This document shows positions 1 through 15,202 of a DNA stretch of 64,000 nucleotides, one piece after another. This DNA comes from Strix aluco. Its lineage: Eukaryota > Chordata > Aves > Strigiformes > Strigidae. Each line of letters opens with the position of its first letter. Positions within the stretch are counted from its first letter, which is position 1. A program made the position numbers and the translations under genes. Location: NCBI RefSeq assembly GCF_031877795.1, contig NC_133933.1, forward strand, positions 21,728,029-21,792,028, given 5' to 3'. The notes below the pieces were generated by a model, which was given only the letters and a program-made list of their open reading frames with translations, searched no databases and had not been told where the DNA came from.

Positions 1-3000
1 GAATATAAGGCTGACAGGTTTGTGTTCATGCCACACTTTGCATAACAATTTCCTGTATGGTAGCAATACATACAAAGTTGCTGAATAGAAAGGGCTACAT
101 TAAGATAATGCAACTATAAGCCATGCCTAATGGTCACAAATAATAATAAATCAAGTGACAGGTTGTTTTTAGTACAAAGCTTGACTGAGGAAACAAAAAA
201 TGAAAATACAAAACAAAACAAAAAAATCTAAGAAAGTGTAATCAAACAACAGCTGACAAGACTGGATAACTTGTTTCTGCCACACAGCCAAAAGGGGAAA
301 GAAAATAAGGCAAAACTTTCCACCTCAGATCTAAGGCAGCACAGTCAAGATAACAGAAACAACAACTAGTGAAACCACACTAGAACATAAATGAAATCTG
401 TTTCAAGAGGGTTATTTAAATTTGCAAACTAAACCACAAAAGCAGCAAACAAAATTTCAGCTAATATAACTGAAAACCAACAACAGTACTTTTCTTGAAC
501 TTGGAAATTATAACCCCATTTTTTCCCCTGCTATTCGAAATCACGGCTATTTATCAGCTTTGGATTCTGTGCAATAACAAGTAACATCAGGCTTAGAGTG
601 CTCTTTGAGAGAGAGGATAAAAAACACCACCTATCTCCAAGTCTGTTGGATATTCTGGAACCCAACTGAAAGCATTTCATCTTTTCCCGTGTTTTATTGT
701 TTGATAAGAGGCATCTCTCAGACCTCCTATTAACAGACAAAAGACTAACACTCCACACCAAAAAAAGACCACAAAAATCTGGTTTTGATCTAATAAATGG
801 CACACACTTTCCCAAGTCTCACCACAATACTTCCATTCCACCAAGATTTAAATCTCGTTTGACATCAGAGAAGATTGCTTCTTCCTTTGCTACATCTATG
901 CAGCATTTTTCATCACAATTTTAAGGTTACTGCACTCAATACTGCCACAGCACAGAGGTTGTCAGGAGGGTTTAATTATATTTCTGGGCTTTTACAGAGC
1001 TAGATATAGGAGTTTAATTTAACGGGAAAACATTGATCAAGCCTGATTTGTATACAGATTTCATAGAAATATGAAAATAATTCTGTCTGTAGAAATAATA
1101 ATTAACAGATTAAAATAAAAGACCAGAGCTAGAATTACTAGAATATTTTTAATGCCTGACCAGGATTGGCCAGCACAAAAAACCCACTAACAAACAGTGA
1201 GCTGTACAACAAGCTGAGTTCTAAAGCACTCCAGTTTTAATCTCCTCCACCAACATCCTGCAAAACCTTGGGCAGCTCTGTACCTCTCCATGCATGCAGG
1301 AAGGAGAACGCTTCCTCGGAGCACCTCTGCTCAGAAAAAGGGCTGGTTTTTTTATCATATTATGAAACTTGGATCTATATATAACCAGTAATATATGTAT
1401 TTAATAGTTAGCAATATATTATATTTAATTACTACTACAAAGTAGTAACTTGAAATCCCAAATTCTGGTCGATATTTTCATGGGGAAAAACTGTACTAAC
1501 TAAAAATTCCACATGAGGCAAGGAAATCAAATTAAGGATGCAATCTTTTACAGGAAAAGCTGACTTACAACCTTTAAGATCTTCTTAAAAGTATACAACA
1601 GCCAAGCCTTCTGAAGAGCATACATTTGTATTCTCTGCCTGCTAAAGGTATTCCATGACTGTAGAATTAAGATCAACTTTTCTGTCCAACTGTTTAACTT
1701 GATTACAGAGAATTTTATCAGAGAATCGCCACTTACAAAAGCAGCATATTAAGGACTGCTTTAAGATATGCTAAGACTTCCATCTCACCACAAAAGTTTC
1801 AGAACATGCACAGTTATACCAGTTTAATTTCATATTTCCTTTATACAAAAGGAAGTGGAAAACACTTCATGTACCATTATTTTGGTTTCCCTCGGGTTTC
1901 TTTCAAACTCAGATCTCTTCTTAATCCAATGTAGCTGAGGTAAACCCTCCCTGGACTCACTTAACTCAGACATGTAAAACCAATAAAGTCATTTTTTCTA
2001 ATCCTACAGAAATTACCAGAATAACATAGTAAACTACAGCCTCGGGCACTGCCTCCTCAATAAGAGGGCAGGGCAAAGCCAAGCCACTATCTTACCTGTT
2101 CTAATTGGGTTTTCTTTTCCACACAAAGCACTTGGGATTTTAACACCCTAGAGGAAGTCCACACTAGAACAAATTGCTGTAGTTGATTAAATACCAGCAT
2201 TTGTGTTTTCCAGCCAGAAGTAAGCAAGGCACTGTCCTAAACTCCTTATATAAAGTTCTCCCTGGTGACCTAATCGTTCCCTAGACAAACATCTTCTCTC
2301 TCACAAAATTCAGTCAGAGTCCAGTTGTCACCACCTAAGGTAAGCAGTAAATACCACCTTAAACTTGCAAACCACTTTTAGTGACAAAGAACCCCAGTAA
2401 ACTTAACAGCCTTTGAAGTATTCAGACACCTAAGATGGGCTCACAGGAGCCTAGATCTGATATCTGAACCCTGATATTGAGAAAGACTACTCCAGCACAC
2501 ATCTGAGCAGCAGAAGATCACACTGACCATCTCAGGTCATTTTGGCCAATACAACTGAAGTTCTTACATGCATTTATAAAAATAACATCCAAAATTTCTC
2601 AGACAAGCACAAAGAAGTAACAATGCAAAATGTCTAGGCAACCCACACATACTTCTGAAGTGCTTAGTTATGCACAAAAGATTTTGTTATGCAACTAGAG
2701 GAATCTTTGTAAACAACTTGAAAGAAAAATAACGCAAAACCTGAGGAATAAGGAACCAGCAGCTTTAGAGACACCAATACCATCAAAAGCCATTTTATTT
2801 CGCTTATACACCATAGGCTTAGTATAATTGATTTTCTTAATACCCCACTTGGCTTACACACTCAGCTCACAGCAGACACTATGCAGAGACAGAAGTTGCT
2901 CTGATTTCTGACAGCAAGCCTCCAGCCAGCTGGTGGCAATATTTACCTGAGCAGCAGGAGTAGCCTTGCAGGGGACTCACCATAAGCACCAGTTCTTCCA

Positions 3001-6000
3001 GTACTTTGAAGACACAAGATTTGAATCCAGGTTTTCATTTCATCAACAACTCAGGACATTGCTCTCTGGATGAGTTGTACACATACCTCCCTAGCACATC
3101 ATACATATGAGAGAGAATATCCCAAACAAGGAGTCAAAAATCTTTGTTATTTTAATTAAATTGGTACAATTTGGCCCTACAATATCATTGGGGTCCAAAA
3201 TCTTATGTCTGAGTGAGTGTCACAGGTTGTTCATCTGAGTAAGCTCTATTTCAGCTCTCCCAAACACATGTGCATGCACAATGGCCTGTAGTTCAGAAGC
3301 AGACAACCCAGCCCATTCCAACAGGCCTGTGTGAGAGGCTTGTGGCCAGGTAAGCAAGGCTTCTTCCTACTCTGTCTGCCAAAAAAGCAGCCTGCACCTT
3401 CACATGTATTCCCCTCCATGCTAAACAGCTCAAGAAGTTCTTCTGCTTCCCACCTGCTCTTGCCCAAACTGTGTGACCTGTTATTATTTCTTCATAGCAT
3501 GCTAGCACAAAGTTGGTTTTGTTTCCTCAGTTAAGAACATGCTATAAATGCTTCTGTAATATCAAATGGCTTCACAGCTTCCCTCTGAAAACCACTGTTA
3601 CAACCTAAAAAAAAAAAGCTAAAAGATAAAGCTTGCCTACATAACAAAACTTTCAAGATGACAGTGAGGAGTACAACAGTATACATACATCCTCAATTCA
3701 GAATTTAAAGTGCATTACTGTTTTATGCGGGGGATCTGAAATTACAGGCTTCTAGCAATTAAAAAATACTGTATAATAGATTAGATTAACAGAAACAGCA
3801 AACCAGGAACAAACAGCCCCATGGTGATGCATCTTACAGTTTACCTGTCATGTCTGTATTCTCACAAAGGCAATGCTGTCATCCCTGTAAGATTAGAGCA
3901 ATCCTTGTACTCTAATGATCTTCCAGGCTTAAAAGACTTTGTGATGATTCACAGTTCTAGACCCCAACAGACAGTTTCAACACTTCCCCTCTGCAGAAGC
4001 AAAGAAGTCAGAGACCAAGCATGACCTGGTTCAGTAGTACTACTTGAAAGCTGTCCTGCTCTTTAACACAGGCTCTTCCACACAGCATCAGGAAGAAAAA
4101 CTGGTAGTCTGGTAAAGGTAGCTGCAGGCACCTCAGGTTGACACTGAAGGTGATGCTCCCAGTTGCAGCCCCCTCCTTAAACACACATCTTCGTTTCCTG
4201 TGGCTGCGTTAGCTTTCCACCAGTAAGGCTCCCCTGAACTCTCTTGCTCTGGGGTGGCCCTGCCAGCTGTGGACAAGCCCTGTTGTATCTTGATGTTGGC
4301 TTAAACTGGCTAGGAAATTATGCCCTCAAGCCACAGTCCCACAAACACTTCTAAACTAGCAGAAACCAGCACTGCCACCACAGAAAGTGTGAGGTAGTAT
4401 TGCTACCTGCAGCTCTCCTCCACCCTACCATACTTTCTCCCTCAAGTCAAACGTGAACTAAATCAAGTGATCCAACGCCCTCAGGATGTATTTAGTATCA
4501 GAAACTGGCCTTCATTCCACTATTACAGGGCAGGTCTTTGGACTGAACTCACTACTACTGCCTTTTAATCTCAAACGTATAACCTGAAGCAACCATGAAT
4601 ATGCTGACTATTTTTTGCAGCTCTGTTGAAGTGGTCCCTTGCAATACAGAGTGCAAGGTTTGAAGGGCAGCTTTAGACCCTAGGTGTGATGCCTGTAGCT
4701 GATGCCTGCAAGCAGCTGGTGCTAACTGCTGTAAGGGGCCTCAGACAAGAATGCACCCAGGGACATAATTTTTGCAACTGTGATGGGTACATCCCAGGGA
4801 GGGTAGAGAAACCAACAGACACCTGTGGTAGTCAAAGATAAGAAAGCTGAGAAACTTTACAGACAAAGCAATGAGCCAAGACAAGTCCTTATATGGAAAA
4901 AAAACCAAAAAACAGAGTTCTTGGAAAGGACACTAAGAGCACCTCTTCAACAACCACTTGGGTCCACCACAGACCACTGAAAACCCCCATGGAAGCCCCT
5001 CAGAGACCCTTCCCCAAATTTTAGTACGCTTCCGCAATATATTAATATATGCATTAGATCCTCTGGAAATAGGTGTGTACTTCTCAGAAATTACATGAAT
5101 AGTCATTCCTTTTATTGTATATAATAAGTGTGCTTTTGTTTTTCAGCATGCACCTTAGGTGGAATGATCCCCCGTGCATCCAGCACTGCAATACAGAATG
5201 CCTGCCTTCTAAAAATGTCAAACTAAGTCTTAGAGGGTTCTTTTGAGACCAAACTTATGGTAACAGGTGAGCCACAGAAATCACATGGCACACACTTCCA
5301 GAGCACTGGGTACACAAAGTGTGCTACTAAGCAGACGGACAAGAGTGCTCCTCATCAGGCTCCCTGCTGTTTAACCTGAAAGATTAAGCAACCTAACAGA
5401 AAGCCATATCCAAACATCAGACTCCTGCCTTTTCTAATTTTCTTAATTAGTCCCCAAACCATCCTACCATGAAAACAATACTGGATATTTCTAACCTCAG
5501 AACAGTCCACTTATAGAGAAATTTTTAAATTCAATAAATCCAAATATCCAAAATCCAAATAATCAGAGTTCACTCCTCTACATCAGTTACATTTATCTAA
5601 CACAAAATTAATATATATCAGGGAAGCAACAGACTCTTTCCCACTCTACATGAATTCCTGCATATACCATTTGAGTATTATGTCAAAGTCTAGATAATAA
5701 ATTAAAGCCCTGCGAATGTATCAGAGGTACTAGGTACAAAATAACTACTTTCTAAACCAACCAAGCAAAGCTTTGGAAGCTGTATGTATTGACTGTGATG
5801 CTGCAAGCTAATGAGCTCCAAATAAAAAACAAAATGTTATTATCAGAAAAAGCACTATTAAATCCAATATGTGGTTTTTTTTCCCCCAAAGATACTTATT
5901 GCAGTCTTAAGTATTCTGAAATAGGTTACCAATAATTCATTATTTTTGCACAACTGTTTAACATTTTCCAACCCCAGCAGATCAGGCAAGGTAAAGAAGA

Positions 6001-9000
6001 AAACAATTCTTCAGCAGAAAAATAAAATCTTGGGTCTTATCCTTGCCAGCAAGGTACCACTTGATGCAATTAAGATCTTGCTCCTGAAGCAGACTGCTGC
6101 AACAGCAATATTTTTAGACCCTGAGGGAAGGGAGTGCCTGGATTCGTTCTGAAGCATATGCAAATAAAGCAGCAGAACACAAGCAAAGCTCTGCTTCGCC
6201 TCCTCTAGCCAGAAAGCATGTCAAAAGCGAAGAACTGCAGGGCTGAGGCATGCACACACATTCCCAACAAAAAGTAAGAGAAGCAGAAAGGAAACATTTT
6301 TTCTTCATTTATATGGCAAGTCTGGCAGCATTCCTGATGGTACCATCATACACCTATCTCTTCACATGACCAAGAGCTGCAGGCTGCAAGCGGTGTTTCA
6401 GAGCAATAAAGAGAGGGATCTTCAGGTGTGTTTCTACCAGCAGGTGATGACCAGAGCTTGTTAAGGGTCCCACTGTTTCTCTGCAGATAGGACAGAAAGC
6501 CACCTATGCCCCGTAGCATGGGCCCAAAGAGGCATCTCCCTCTCACCAGCTCCCGCTGATAGTTTACTTTGCAGTTGGGACTACTCCACACCCCCATGGC
6601 AGACCAGCCCTGCTCTACAAGACCTGGGTCCTAAAAGTATTAAAACATTTAAATCAGAAAGTACTGTTCCTGTCTAAAGAAACTTTCATACAACTGTGCA
6701 TCCAACCTACACATACACAATTACCCCAGTCACAGTTAAAACCAAAACCAAGTGTCTTTATTTCCCATTCCACAGCCTGGGTATATTACTTACAGTAACA
6801 GTCAGCTATCCAAGTTATAGAAAATAAAAATTAACCTTTACTTATGTTTCTCAAATAAAAGTTTATTTTTAATTATTACTGAGAACTGCATTCAGACTAG
6901 AGTTTTATGTAACAGCACTATTTAGATTTGATTCTGCACTCCTCCTCATTCTCAGTTAAGAAATAACAAAATTATTACCCTTAACGAATTAAACAGCTCC
7001 ACAGAAGAGAACCTGGGATAAAAAGGGAAAATTCTCACCTTAGAGCAACCTGCTACTTTATGGAACGATAAACACTGTTCCCAACTTTCAAACATGCATG
7101 CTTACAGAAGCAAAAACACATAGAAGATCCATCAGCAAAGCTGAATTTTGAATATAAGATGTTTTACACAGCAAATCCTCTCTCACCTCAAAAACCCAGC
7201 ACAATCTTGCTGGACTAAACAGTCTCTTATCTTCAAGGAACTGTACAGACAGAAGTGATAAGAGGGGATTTCATAAAACAAGATTCTCTAAGTATCTCCC
7301 AAACACTTAATCAGAGACATGTTTTCTCTCTTTCCAATGTTACTAAAGACTTGATTTATTAATTTATTTCCATGCATACGTTATTTTTTGTAAAATTTCC
7401 ATAGTCTGTCTTCCATAGGAGCTAAAAATATTCAAGTAGCATCTTCACAGTGAATTTGTCAGAAAGGCAGCAGTTTCTTGAGCAGTGGTAGTGAATAGCT
7501 CCATTTCACAGATTCAGACACTTCCCAGTTCGAGGATAGGCAGATATTCCATTTATCCTCCTGGAACAAGTTGGTAATCCAACTCACAACATAAATTAAT
7601 TAGCGTAAACTCTAAAAAAGTGAAGATACCAACAGAAAGCAAACACTTACAAGTCAGATTATTAAATGTGAAGCGCAGGTTTTTAGTATTGCTTGATCTG
7701 CATTTAAGAAGATGTTAATCTTCTCATGTTTATGACAATAGCAGGTCATGGACCAGCTACAAAGGAGCAAAAGGATTAATTTCAGATAGCAATTTTCCCC
7801 TTTTTCATGGGTTAGTTTTCATCAAGTGAACAAGCCAAACCAAATTCTGCAGCTATGAGACCAAAACCAACAGAGCAGCAGGAGCTGAAGGCCAGAAAGG
7901 GCAACTGGGATTGTTCCTTTTGGCAACCGCCCAGTTTTACTGGATTAGATGCTATACGACATTACACCTGTGATTATTTTAGCATGCTAAATTCCCCATC
8001 AAAAGATGAACCAAGCAGCTACATGAACACTAGTGCCAGTAACAAGGGAACTGGTGAAAATCCATGGTCAGGAAAGCATGACTACACCTTTTGATTTAAA
8101 AGTGGTTATAGACAGTGTCAGCCAACTATGGAACAACCCAGTGTCACAGGTTTCTGCATGATGCATAAGAGTCAAAATCAAACAAAACACCTTCACACTG
8201 AATTCTGAGCACTGAAGACCAAGGAAATCCTACATACCGAACAGCTGGTGTGAGCAAGTGTCAAGGAGATGAAGGCAAAAATATACTAATTTAAATAAAG
8301 ACAAGAACAACCAGTTTCACCTTTTTTTGAACATTGCCATTCCATCAACATAGTATTTAGGCTTCTGGAAAACAAATGGCCATATTTTAAGAATTACTAA
8401 TAACCTCCATTCGTTATATGATAACAAAGAACAATGAAGACAACAGAGCAAGAACTCATCAAGTATTGTATAGTCATGGGCAAGTCTGTAAACTCCATAG
8501 AGTGAAACCGCCCCACCCAAAACCATCCAGAGAAACTGAAGATGGAAAGCAGCTAAGGCTGCTTCCCAGCATAATGCCTTACACTGCGGAGGTTTTGTGC
8601 CAGTCTTCCTTTTTAATTAAATACTGCATTTTGGAATCCGGTGATAATATTACTGCATGGTCTTCAAAGACTAGAGACAGCTGAGGAAAGGTATTTCCAT
8701 TATTGGTTTTTTTGTAAGCATTTTATTTCTTACAAGTTTCCATACATTATTAAAATTAAGAGGTTAAGTTTATTACACTACTCCATCAACACTAATACTC
8801 TTTTAAATTGCTAACTTGTGCATTTGCTTAAACTTGTGCAGACTAAGAGCATACTGAACAGGTTCTATTTCTTTGCTGTAAAACACAAATATTTCTTAAT
8901 TTGCATTCATTCTGTACAGAGAAGAAACTCAAAACTGTACATAAACAAAATACTTTCACAACCCCTATATATGATAAATGAAATCAAATTACAAGTTTTC

Positions 9001-12000
9001 TTGCCAAGAACTTCTGCCACAGTTTCCTAACATGTTACCTTTCTAATGTTTCTGGATATAAATTAAACAGAGCAGAAACAATGTGTTCACTGTTCTTTCA
9101 TGGAGAATATACCATATTCCTGTATACAATGTTCAAAATAATGACCACCAAGGATACTATGACAAACCAGAAAGCTTTGCACACACACATAGTAAAAGTT
9201 TTCATACGGTCACACTCTTTAACTGGAAACTTCATTAACTGAATAATTAGAGATTCCAAGTAAAATTTAACTACCACAGTAATTACCATCCATGTCCTTT
9301 TGGCAGGCTGAGAGCAGTATGACAGCTACAGATTCACATATCCCTAAATAAATAGCAATTTGATTATTTCTTAAAAATCTGGAAACCAATTTGACGTTTC
9401 AACCAAATTTTACTTGAATTTTCATTTCCCTTGAGCCTCAAAATTCAGACGCAAAAGAAACTGACTAAAAGCTTAATCATTCTATTTATTTTGCACCAAG
9501 TGAGGACTTGTCAGGATGAAGTGGGTGAGCTGGAAGTATCAACTAGGAGATACTATGACTACCTGCTCCAGTGCTGCACCACTGAATGCCACCTATAATT
9601 TACAGATTTGCAACACTGATTGCTGATCCTTGACCTAGAAGACAAATGATTTGGATAACATGCAGAATACAAACAGCTTTTAGGCACTTCTCCAGATCAA
9701 ACAGCAACGTTGTCTTTCTCACACTTGAAGGTGTCAAGGAGTCTTTTCAGCTCCTATTTACACCCTCCTGTTCGCTCCTCAAACAAGAAAACTAAAAATA
9801 AGTCTCTTGCAACACAAGAATCTAAGCTTTTTAATAGGTTTCAAGTGCCTGGGATTTTGATGGAAATACCTTCCTAGAGACATGGCCTGTCTGATATGTG
9901 GTTGACTAGTAAAGTTTTTGTTTGTTTCCACACAGCACTCACTGTCAACCTCAGTTTTACAAACCCAAATGAAAATACAGGTGATCTAGTAGTTTTGAAA
10001 ACAGTAAACACAGGTGAAAGAAGGGGAGAGGGTTAAAGAATAAGCATTGAGAGCTTCAAGCTCCAAACATTTCTCTAGGGAACCTAGAGATGATAACTTT
10101 TGGAATGACAAAGGTGACATTTTTCTAACATTTCTAGAGGCTTATTGGGAAGCCAACACCATTTTCATGTCACTGGAATGACAACTTCTTTCATGTGAAA
10201 TATTTATTGCATCATGAACTACATGACAATAACAAACCACATTTCTGTCTTCCAACCAGTTCAGATTCAACCTGTATTTCAGAAGCTTCTTTACAGGTAT
10301 TAGGGGCACTCCCAGCATTTAAAGTGCATTTTAATTAAGCCATTTAGACAAACCTCCAAGTTGGTTCCATTTTCCCCTCCCTTACTGAGGACGCAGGCCA
10401 CCACCTACCAATTTAACTGCCTGAAATCAGTGTGTTGCTGTGAAGTACTGACCTGTACTCAGAAAAGTACTGAAGGTCTTCCCAGAGCTGCTAACCACAA
10501 TGACAGAAGCAACAAAGCCTATATGCAATGCTTTGCAGGGATAGCTGCAGGTTGGAAAAGAACACAAAAATGGTGAAAACTTAATGCAGAACAATTTACG
10601 TTGGAAAGGAACTCAAGACCTCTAGTTCCAGATCTTGCTCAAAACAGGGCTAATTTCAGCTGAATGCAGAACAAGAACAGAGATCCCTCCATCCCTCTGA
10701 ACACACATTCCAGAGGCTGACCATTCTCATGGCAAGATTTTTTTCTTTATATCCAGCTGAAGGGTCCTTTGGTGAAGACAGTGTCTGTTTTATCTCGTGT
10801 TTCACTGTGCCCTTGCAAGAAGCACCTGGCTTCACCTTCTCTGTAACTCCCACCCACTAGGCAGCTGAAACCAGCAGTTAGCTCTGCCCCTGAAGTCTTC
10901 TCTTCTCCAGGCTACAAACCCAGCTCCCTCAGTCTCTCCTCATACACATACATCGTGCTGCAGCCCACGATCCTGCTCAGTGCCTTTCTGCTGGACAGGC
11001 TCCTGTTTGTCCATCTATCTGTACTGCAAAGCCCTGCACTGGATACAGTACTCTAGATGCAGCCTCACTGCTACCAAGTAGATCTGAACAATCATGTTTC
11101 TGAACCTGCTCTTACTAGTGGAGCCCAGTACATGATCACCCTGTGCTGCTGCAAGGGCACACTGCTGACTCGTCTGCCAGCATATGCAAAGATGCAAGTA
11201 TCAGGCTTCACTCCAGCAGGTGCTGGGGTGGCTCAAGTCCTCCAAGAGAGCCAGGGCCTATGATTATGTCTCTTCTTGTTGTCTCAAGGTGGCTTTGTCC
11301 ACTTCCTCATGTTGATGGGGCAGGTGTGCTGCAGATGCTCACTGTAATGCCCCCTGCTTTGCTGTCCCTTCTCTTAATTCTGACCTGTAAGCTCATGGTA
11401 GGCCCGCTGACCCTTCCGCAGCAGAGCTCTGCACATTCAAGCCACGCCTTTGCAGAAACACAACCCCTCCCTCCACCTTCCCTGCCTGGCCTTCTCAAAG
11501 AGCAGGCACTACAGAACTCCAGTTGCATGATCACATTTCTGCAATCCAAGGGCGATCACAGGCCTACAATGCACTGACTTCTCATTTCACCTGGCCGTTT
11601 CTCATCCATGTTGTGTATTCATGTGCACCTGAGATGAGCCCCCAGTCACACAGCTTCTGAGCTATCCCATATGCATTACCCCACACTGTCCCTCCATTTA
11701 TCCGCTAGAGAAAGCATATGTTAGTTAACTTACTGCTAAATAAAGCACTGTAAAGGCATGCAAGCCTGCCTACACTAGCTAACAACAAGTTGGGTTTTTT
11801 TCATTTTTAAACAAGCTGCTACTTTAATTGTCATTCAAGACTGATTCATGAGAATGTTCTACAAACTTGGAAATTTTACCCTGCTAGCCATTTATTCACC
11901 TCAAGCTTCCTGAATCTATTACATTCTGACTATGCTAGAGACAGGACTTGTTTCTACAATGTGGCCTCCACGCAGCATGATATTTAGGAACAGAGGAGAA

Positions 12001-15000
12001 AAGTTCAAAACAGGCTTGAATCAGAACAAGTGTTGGAGTACAGCCTTTAACTCCTCTGAGACTCCCACATCTCTTCTATCATGGGACACAGACATATAAG
12101 AGGTTCAGCTACAGTATGTATAGAAGACTAAAAAGGTGAGCTGGAATCTTGTACTTGTGCTGTATCTAAATGTCAGATAGAGTTTCCCCCCAAAAATAGA
12201 AAAAAATTAAATATATTCAGCATGAACACTCCTCTCAGGGCATAACAGAACAAGCACTGTTTTACGCTGTGCCACACTTCTCAGACTTCCCTGTATCTGA
12301 AGAACAAACATTACATATTGAAGTTGCTTACTGTATTAGTCAATTCTGTTACACAATTAATATACGTATTTGCACTTCCTGTCTCTGCAACTACATTTTA
12401 ATTTTAGAAATATGCTGACTATAAGGCAAGGAGCAAGAACCTCATGTACTTGCCTTCTGAACACACCACATGGGAGAAGTAGGGCTGTCTCTTGTATACT
12501 TATGACTGATAATTATTTTTTAATCATGGAAAACCAGCCAGACGTGCAGAACCCCAAGTCTTTCAAGACAGGCAAGTATCAGGAACCCATGTTTTCTCAG
12601 TCCTCATTAGGAGCTGTTCCAGTAGATAAACTTTATTTTACCTATGTACATTTGTGTTTCTATCGATGGTTAATATGCACTAGTGATGTAACATTGTGTT
12701 CTATTTATCCATAAATGTTAACAACACGTTGCAGTTTACAAACTACTGAAAGAAATGGATTCGTTCAGCTCAAAAAGATGACTTGCACCACCTACAGGTC
12801 TTAGCAGAGGGTTACAAGAGTCTAACTTTTTAAAATAAACTTTCAGACATCCAATTCTACACTACTGGAATAAAAGTCAAAATACCTCCTGGATAAGCAA
12901 AACAACAGGCTTACTTCAAAACACTGCCGCCTAACATCAGTTCAACTTGGGTAGTTCAGCCTAGTTTGATAAGAGTTTTGCACTGGTTAGTGTTAAATGG
13001 GGTCCTTTAATGTGGTACACTTCAAGCTAAGAAATAATCAGTAACTTCCGTTGACGACAGAGGAAACATAAAAGAACAGCAGTCCAGGTATTTCCTTCTC
13101 AAACCACCTATATGTTCTAAATTACAGTTCGTAATTCTTAAAACAGCTACAATATACTGTAAAGCATATAGAAAACAACTGGGCGACTGCGTATCTTTCA
13201 AAACATATTTGAATCTGTCAATACATCTCATCAGTCCTGCTAACAGCTTCTCTTATTATGCTTGTTCCTTCAGATTAAAAAAAAGAACAGTCCTACACAC
13301 TTTGAAAAGCATTAAGATTGGGAGGATGGCACACCAACAGCTTATGAGTAAAATACATTGCTTTTATCCCAAAGAATTATATTTATCATAGTACTGGAAA
13401 GCAAGCTGCATTCCGACAGGCTCAGCCATGCTGCAAAATAAACTGAAACAGTATGACTAGAGTATTTCAGTGTCTCTAAGTTCACATCAAAACAAACTAC
13501 TTTTAACAAATTGCAGCCCCATTGATTCTGTGGCTGGGCAAGATACAGGTTATCAATGGACCTCTTTCAACTTTGTAACACTTGGATACACCAACCTTTA
13601 CCAGCTTCACTAAGGCTTAACTCCATTTAATTACTCGCTCCTTTAAATACAGCTTTTCCCAAATACAGTCAACATTAGCCATACAGAATCGCAACACAAA
13701 ATGCAGAGATGATCATAACTCTACAAAACAATTCAAGTTAAATTTTCTGCCTGTAATTTAACCCTGGTTTTATAAAGAAAAGACCATCTCTCTTCCAAAC
13801 TTGAAGGACTTCTGATGCACAGTAACTAGCAAGCAACTCTAACACAAAAGTTGAAGTTTCCAATGTTTACTATGCCTTAAGAAAACTACGAATGGGAGCA
13901 ATAGCTTTCTTTGGCTCAGATCTTAGGATCCAAAACTGACAGAAGTAGAATACCCTGAGTACATAATCAAAAACTAATGATGAAAACTCTTGTAATAGAC
14001 ACAAGAGTAGGATACAGCATTCAATAAACCCGGGGACAAATATTTCAGTGTCACACTAATAACATTTTTAAGTGGACTCTGACCAAGTTACTAGGCACCA
14101 TTCTGCAAATGATTAGAAAAAGTAAAAAATTTTGTTGAAGAAAAGCAGAATAACTCCAGAACAGTCTCCAGAAATCTCGAGAGAAAACTATTCTTTGCAT
14201 AACTTCTTTAAATATCAGCATGCCCAAGCCAAAATTTCTTTTTTGGTAGTAGTAATCTGTGCTAAAGCCCAACAGCGTATACAGACATACCTGTAACACC
14301 ATATGTGAAATATGAGCCTGAGAGAAGACAAAGTTAAATTTCATTTTCTAGCCTCTTCTGTCTTGTCAAGATACACATTAACATACATTTTGCAATGCAT
14401 TCAACTTGAGTTGCATGAAGTTTAGTTTTATATTATAAGAATATAGCTATACTTAGCATGAGTTTAAAAGAAGTGTAACTTTTGTTTGCATGGTGAACAT
14501 AATCAAGAGGTAAATACACACAGTAGGAATATGGCCTTTGCGGTTTTCTCTTCTGAAGGACTGAGAATTATCTGTACATTCTCAGCAGAGACTTGCCAGA
14601 TTCTCTAAGGCTTCGTATCGACTGATACTGCTATCTACTGGTCGGGCAGATGCATGGTGACAGGCAGCAGTATGAAAGAGCAAGGAAGCAAAAGACCACT
14701 CATATTTGGGGCACAATATCTAGGCAAGATATGATAAGAGTGACCCACTGCAACCAAAGGTAGTTTTTTTTCTGGAAACGGGAAGAAGTCACTACTGCTT
14801 GTATCTCTGGGTATTCTGTTGAAGATTTTTTTTTTTAACTGGTAAACTGGAAGTGACATCAAAACATTATTATACAAACTGAGCATTTGCAGTATGGATA
14901 GTAGTTAGGAAGCAGCTGCTACACTACCTTAGCCTGTAGCATGAATCAATTGACCATCTAAACATGTCATACCTCCTCTTTAAAATGTCATAATGGTAAA

Positions 15001-15202
15001 AAGTATTTAATCTAACCGTAACCTGCCAATTTGCATCTCAGGAAAACAATATTTTCTGCTCTGTTTAACTACAATGTATTACAGGATAGCACGCAAAAAC
15101 CTCCACCATTATTAATTGGCTGTAGTATTTTGTGCTTAAAAAGAGCCTCCTGTAAAATAGTTACTAACTTGTGTAAGTCTATCAAACACATCATACTGTT
15201 AC
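1..15202 (-). other. MSH2 intron 6 (window part), no coding exon found
   Basis: The exon 6 donor (GTAACAG) opens at 15202 on the minus strand. I searched both strands of the remaining sequence for MSH2 exons 7-16 and found none. Open frames in this stretch are short, lack family similarity and look like chance. Apart from a CR1 fragment near 10.6-11.2 kb and an imperfect duplication near 15.6 kb, it is AT-rich unique-looking DNA in which I see no gene. The human gene also has a very long intron 6. Confidence 0.75.
10597..11180 (-). mobile_element. CR1-type LINE, truncated 3' fragment
   Basis: The plus strand matches the antisense form of the avian CR1 3' region in the expected order: a 'ttggaaaggaactcaagacc' block at 10601; 'cttctccaggctacaaaccc' followed by 'cagtctctcctcata' near 10905-10945; and a 'ggatacagtactctagatgc' block near 11041. 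The block that normally precedes 'gcacactgctg' closes the match near 11160. The element therefore reads on the minus strand. It is diverged and 5'-truncated, and its right edge is approximate. It lies in MSH2 intron 6, in the same orientation as the gene. This repeat family is one of the main reasons to call the organism a bird or other sauropsid. Confidence 0.8.

Noticed and set aside
11143-11577. 144-codon plus-strand frame
   Set aside because: It begins inside the CR1 fragment on its antisense strand and continues into unique DNA. No homology was recognised.
1-15202. Remaining MSH2 exons 7-16
   Set aside because: I searched for the conserved segments of the clamp and ATPase regions on the minus strand and found none, so the exons are placed outside the window.
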